A DNA stretch of 7,980 bases from Sedimentisphaerales bacterium. Its GTDB lineage: Bacteria > Planctomycetota > Phycisphaerae > Sedimentisphaerales > SM23-30. The notes below the pieces were generated by a model that was not told where the DNA came from, did not search any database, and was given only the letters and a program-made list of their open reading frames with translations. A program made the translations under genes and the position numbers. Shown here piece by piece: positions 6,137 through 7,980 of the stretch (position 1 is its first letter; every line of letters starts with the position of its first letter). Where the stretch lies: positions 1 through 7,980 of the forward strand of contig DAOVXR010000065.1 of the NCBI GenBank assembly GCA_030636065.1, in the 5' to 3' direction.

Positions 6137-7384
6137 ATGACGGAAAGAAAAAAAACTTCGCCTGTGAACAAAACCAACACTCAACTCAATCGCCGAGAGT
6201 TTATCGCGGGGACCGGCGCGGCTGCCCTGTCTTTTACGGTGATGAAACCGGAACTCGTTCGTGGCGCAGCGGCCAACTCGAAAATCAAACTGGGCCTTAT
6301 CGGCTGCGGCGGCCGGGGAACCTGGATTAGCAACCTGTTTCAAAAACACGGCGGATATGAAATCGTCTCCGTCGCGGATTACTTCCAGGGCAGAGTAGAT
6401 AAATGCGGTGATAAATGCAAGGTGCCCCCCTCTCGCCGCTATACCGGTCTGTCGGGCTATAAAAAGCTGCTGGAAGATAAATTGGACGCGGTGGCCATAA
6501 TTACACCGCCATACTTTCGTCCCGAACAGGCAGCCGCGGCCGTTGAGGCTGACTGTCATGTCTATGCCGCCAAACCTGTCGCTGTTGACGTACCCGGTAG
6601 CTATAGCATTGCCGCCAGTGCTAAAAAAGCTGCCGCTAAAAAACTCTGTTTCCTCGTCGATTTCCAGACCCGCTCCGATAAGTTTTACAGTGAGGCTGTC
6701 AAACGCGTCCATAATGGCGCAATCGGTACAATAGCGTTTGGCGAGGCAACGTATCATTGCAACCGCCTGAGCAGCGATGTCAAACCCGGCGACCCGGAAC
6801 CGGAGGCACGTCTGCGAAACTGGGTATTCGACAAGGCCCTTTCCGGCGACATTATCACAGAACAAAACATCCATGCCCTTGATGTTGCCAGTTGGATTAT
6901 GAACAAACCGCCGCTTTATGCTTTTGGGTCCGGAGGGCGAAAAGTCCGTGTCGATGTCGGTGACTGCTGGGACCACTTTGCGTTGCTGTTTCAATATGCC
7001 GACAATGTGGGTATCACCTTCAGTTCCCGTCAGTTCAACGGACACGACACAAAACCCGACGGGATAAGAAATCGAATGTTCGGCGATAAAGGGGTCCTTG
7101 AAGCCCAGTATGGCGGACAAGTTATTATTCGCGGTAAAAATTTCTATCGCGGCGGAAAATGCCCGGCTATATATAAGGGTAGCGTCATCACCAATGTCGC
7201 CACGTTCCACAAAGATATTGCCGAAAGCCGCTACGACAATTCAACGGTTGCTCCCAGTGTCCGGAGCAATCTGGTAACCATCCTCGGCCGTACCGCCGCC
7301 TATCAGAAGCGACTGGTAAGCTGGGAAGAAATTGTCAACAGCAAAGAAAAATATGTTGCCGACCTGAAAGGACTCAAGGCCTAA
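6137..7384 (+). CDS. Tat-exported Gfo/Idh/MocA family oxidoreductase
   Basis: This is a 415-residue NAD(P)-dependent dehydrogenase of the glucose-fructose oxidoreductase/inositol dehydrogenase family. A twin-arginine signal, LNRREFI followed by a hydrophobic stretch (about 17-46), implies export of a folded, cofactor-loaded enzyme. The Rossmann motif GLIGCGGRG is at 53-61. The family's (E)KP motif appears as AAKPVAVD, with K146 retained and alanine in place of the usual glutamate. The probable catalytic block TEQNIHALDVASW is at 241-253, with H246 and D249. Length and C-terminus (VSWEEIVN) look complete. The start at 6137 is set by GGGAGA and by the position of the Tat signal. The next gene starts 10 nt after the stop, so an operon is likely. 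The substrate is not determinable; sugars, cyclitols or 3-keto-glycosides are usual for exported planctomycete members. Confidence 0.93.
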   Translation: MTERKKTSPVNKTNTQLNRREFIAGTGAAALSFTVMKPELVRGAAANSKIKLGLIGCGGRGTWISNLFQKHGGYEIVSVADYFQGRVDKCGDKCKVPPSRRYTGLSGYKKLLEDKLDAVAIITPPYFRPEQAAAAVEADCHVYAAKPVAVDVPGSYSIAASAKKAAAKKLCFLVDFQTRSDKFYSEAVKRVHNGAIGTIAFGEATYHCNRLSSDVKPGDPEPEARLRNWVFDKALSGDIITEQNIHALDVASWIMNKPPLYAFGSGGRKVRVDVGDCWDHFALLFQYADNVGITFSSRQFNGHDTKPDGIRNRMFGDKGVLEAQYGGQVIIRGKNFYRGGKCPAIYKGSVITNVATFHKDIAESRYDNSTVAPSVRSNLVTILGRTAAYQKRLVSWEEIVNSKEKYVADLKGLKA

Positions 7385-7394
7385 TACCACAATT

Positions 7395-7980
7395 ATGAAT
7401 AAAAAACGAATGACTCGTCGTGAGATGCTTTCACGAAGTGCCGGTGCCGCCGGCGCTACTATAGCCGGCCTTACATTCACCGCCGGTTGTCAAAGTCTCT
7501 CAAAAAACACACCGAACTCCAACTTCGACAAAAAAGGATTCAAAATCGGAGCCTGCGACTGGACTCTGCGTAAACGGGGCGACACAGCAGCACTCGAAGT
7601 GGCCCGGCGTATCGGTCTCGACGGCGTACAGATAAGTATGGGATCCGTCAGGAACGATATGCACTTGCGCAAGCCGGAAATACAGGAAGCATACCGCCAG
7701 GCATCGAAAAAGTATAACGTTCAGATCGCGTCGCTGGCCATCGGTGAGTTGAACAAAGTACCTTACAAAAGCGACCCCCGCACCGATCAATGGGTATCCG
7801 ACAGTATCGACGTCTGTCAAAAAATGGGAATGCAAGTCGTTTTGCTTGCTTTCTTCGGCAGGCACATCTGTGAGTTTCACGCCAAGGATTACAAAGACTT
7901 ATACGGCAAAGGCTCAATCGATTTTCCGAAAGTCCGCCTCGCGATGGACGACATCGGCTACCGTGGCTGGATACATATGG
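7395..7980 (+). CDS. Tat/lipoprotein TIM-barrel sugar isomerase/epimerase-like protein, 3' partial, probable internal deletion
   Basis: It is open from ATG 7395 to the window end (195 codons) and continues outside. The N-terminus carries MTRREM and a hydrophobic stretch ending in TAGC (Cys32), so it is a probable Tat-exported lipoprotein. FKIGACDWTLRK (49-60) and IGLDGVQISMG (73-83) are the first barrel strands of the xylose isomerase-like family (PF01261 type). HICEFHAKDYKDLYGKGSIDFPKVRLAMDDIGYRGW (157-192) is its late-barrel part. In the relatives I know, these regions are separated by roughly 80-100 residues carrying the metal-binding Glu and Asp/His segments. Here LAFFG (151-155) runs straight into RHICEFH in the same frame. 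GGCAGGCA at 7857-7864 marks a plausible deletion junction. No stop codon or frameshift is seen, so a stable but probably inactive protein could be made. There is no clear Shine-Dalgarno; it may be translated by coupling to the upstream gene. Confidence 0.85.
   Translation, partial: MNKKRMTRREMLSRSAGAAGATIAGLTFTAGCQSLSKNTPNSNFDKKGFKIGACDWTLRKRGDTAALEVARRIGLDGVQISMGSVRNDMHLRKPEIQEAYRQASKKYNVQIASLAIGELNKVPYKSDPRTDQWVSDSIDVCQKMGMQVVLLAFFGRHICEFHAKDYKDLYGKGSIDFPKVRLAMDDIGYRGWIHM

Noticed and set aside
6074..7210. 378-codon open frame on the minus strand opposite the oxidoreductase
   Set aside because: It lies wholly antisense to a clearly recognised Gfo/Idh/MocA gene and its translation shows no family motif. 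The opening is a by-product of the codon use of the real gene.

Overview
This window looks like chromosomal DNA from a member of the Planctomycetota, perhaps a Phycisphaerae/Sedimentisphaerales-type lineage of moderate GC. That placement is inferred. The grounds are Tat-exported Gfo/Idh/MocA oxidoreductases next to Tat-exported TIM-barrel sugar isomerase-like proteins, very long M56 (BlaR1-like) proteins with HEAT, Ig-like and TPR appendages, and loosely packed short operons. I saw no rRNA, tRNA, CRISPR array or IS transposase.

Layout. (1) 1-140: a two-stem hairpin and a perfect TTGACA box. (2) 141-3467 (+): a 1108-residue membrane metallopeptidase of the BlaR1/MecR1 type, in which HEAT repeats, a beta-rich module, an Ig-like module and TPRs replace the penicillin-binding sensor. 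(3) 4547-3464 (-): a two-gene operon. A 62-residue four-cysteine protein overlaps by 23 nt a XerD-type tyrosine recombinase, whose stop codon shares a TTAA with the stop of the M56 gene. (4) 5854-4766 (-): a membrane-anchored trypsin-like (S1C) protease with an intact catalytic triad and a TTG start. (5) 6137-7980 (+): a Tat-exported Gfo/Idh/MocA oxidoreductase, followed after 10 nt by a Tat/lipoprotein TIM-barrel sugar isomerase-like protein that runs off the window.

Two observations stand out. The protease gene is bracketed by two directly oriented copies of a 90-bp element (4566-4655 and 5987-6076). They are 78/90 identical, and all 12 differences lie in the centre. Each copy has imperfect inverted ends and finishes in the palindrome TGACGCTGGCGTCA, which suggests a MITE-like or REP-like element or a protein-binding unit. 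Second, the terminal isomerase-like gene passes in frame from the mid-barrel segment 'VVLLAFFG' directly to the late-barrel segment 'HICEFHAKD'. From family knowledge, most of the central barrel and two metal-ligand segments appear to be missing, with a GGCAGGCA microhomology at the junction.

How the genes may work together: the oxidoreductase and isomerase-like pair probably acts on sugars or cyclitols outside the cytoplasm. The M56 protein and the trypsin-like protease are envelope sensing or proteolysis proteins with no visible link to that pair. No BlaI-type repressor is visible; it may lie upstream of the window.
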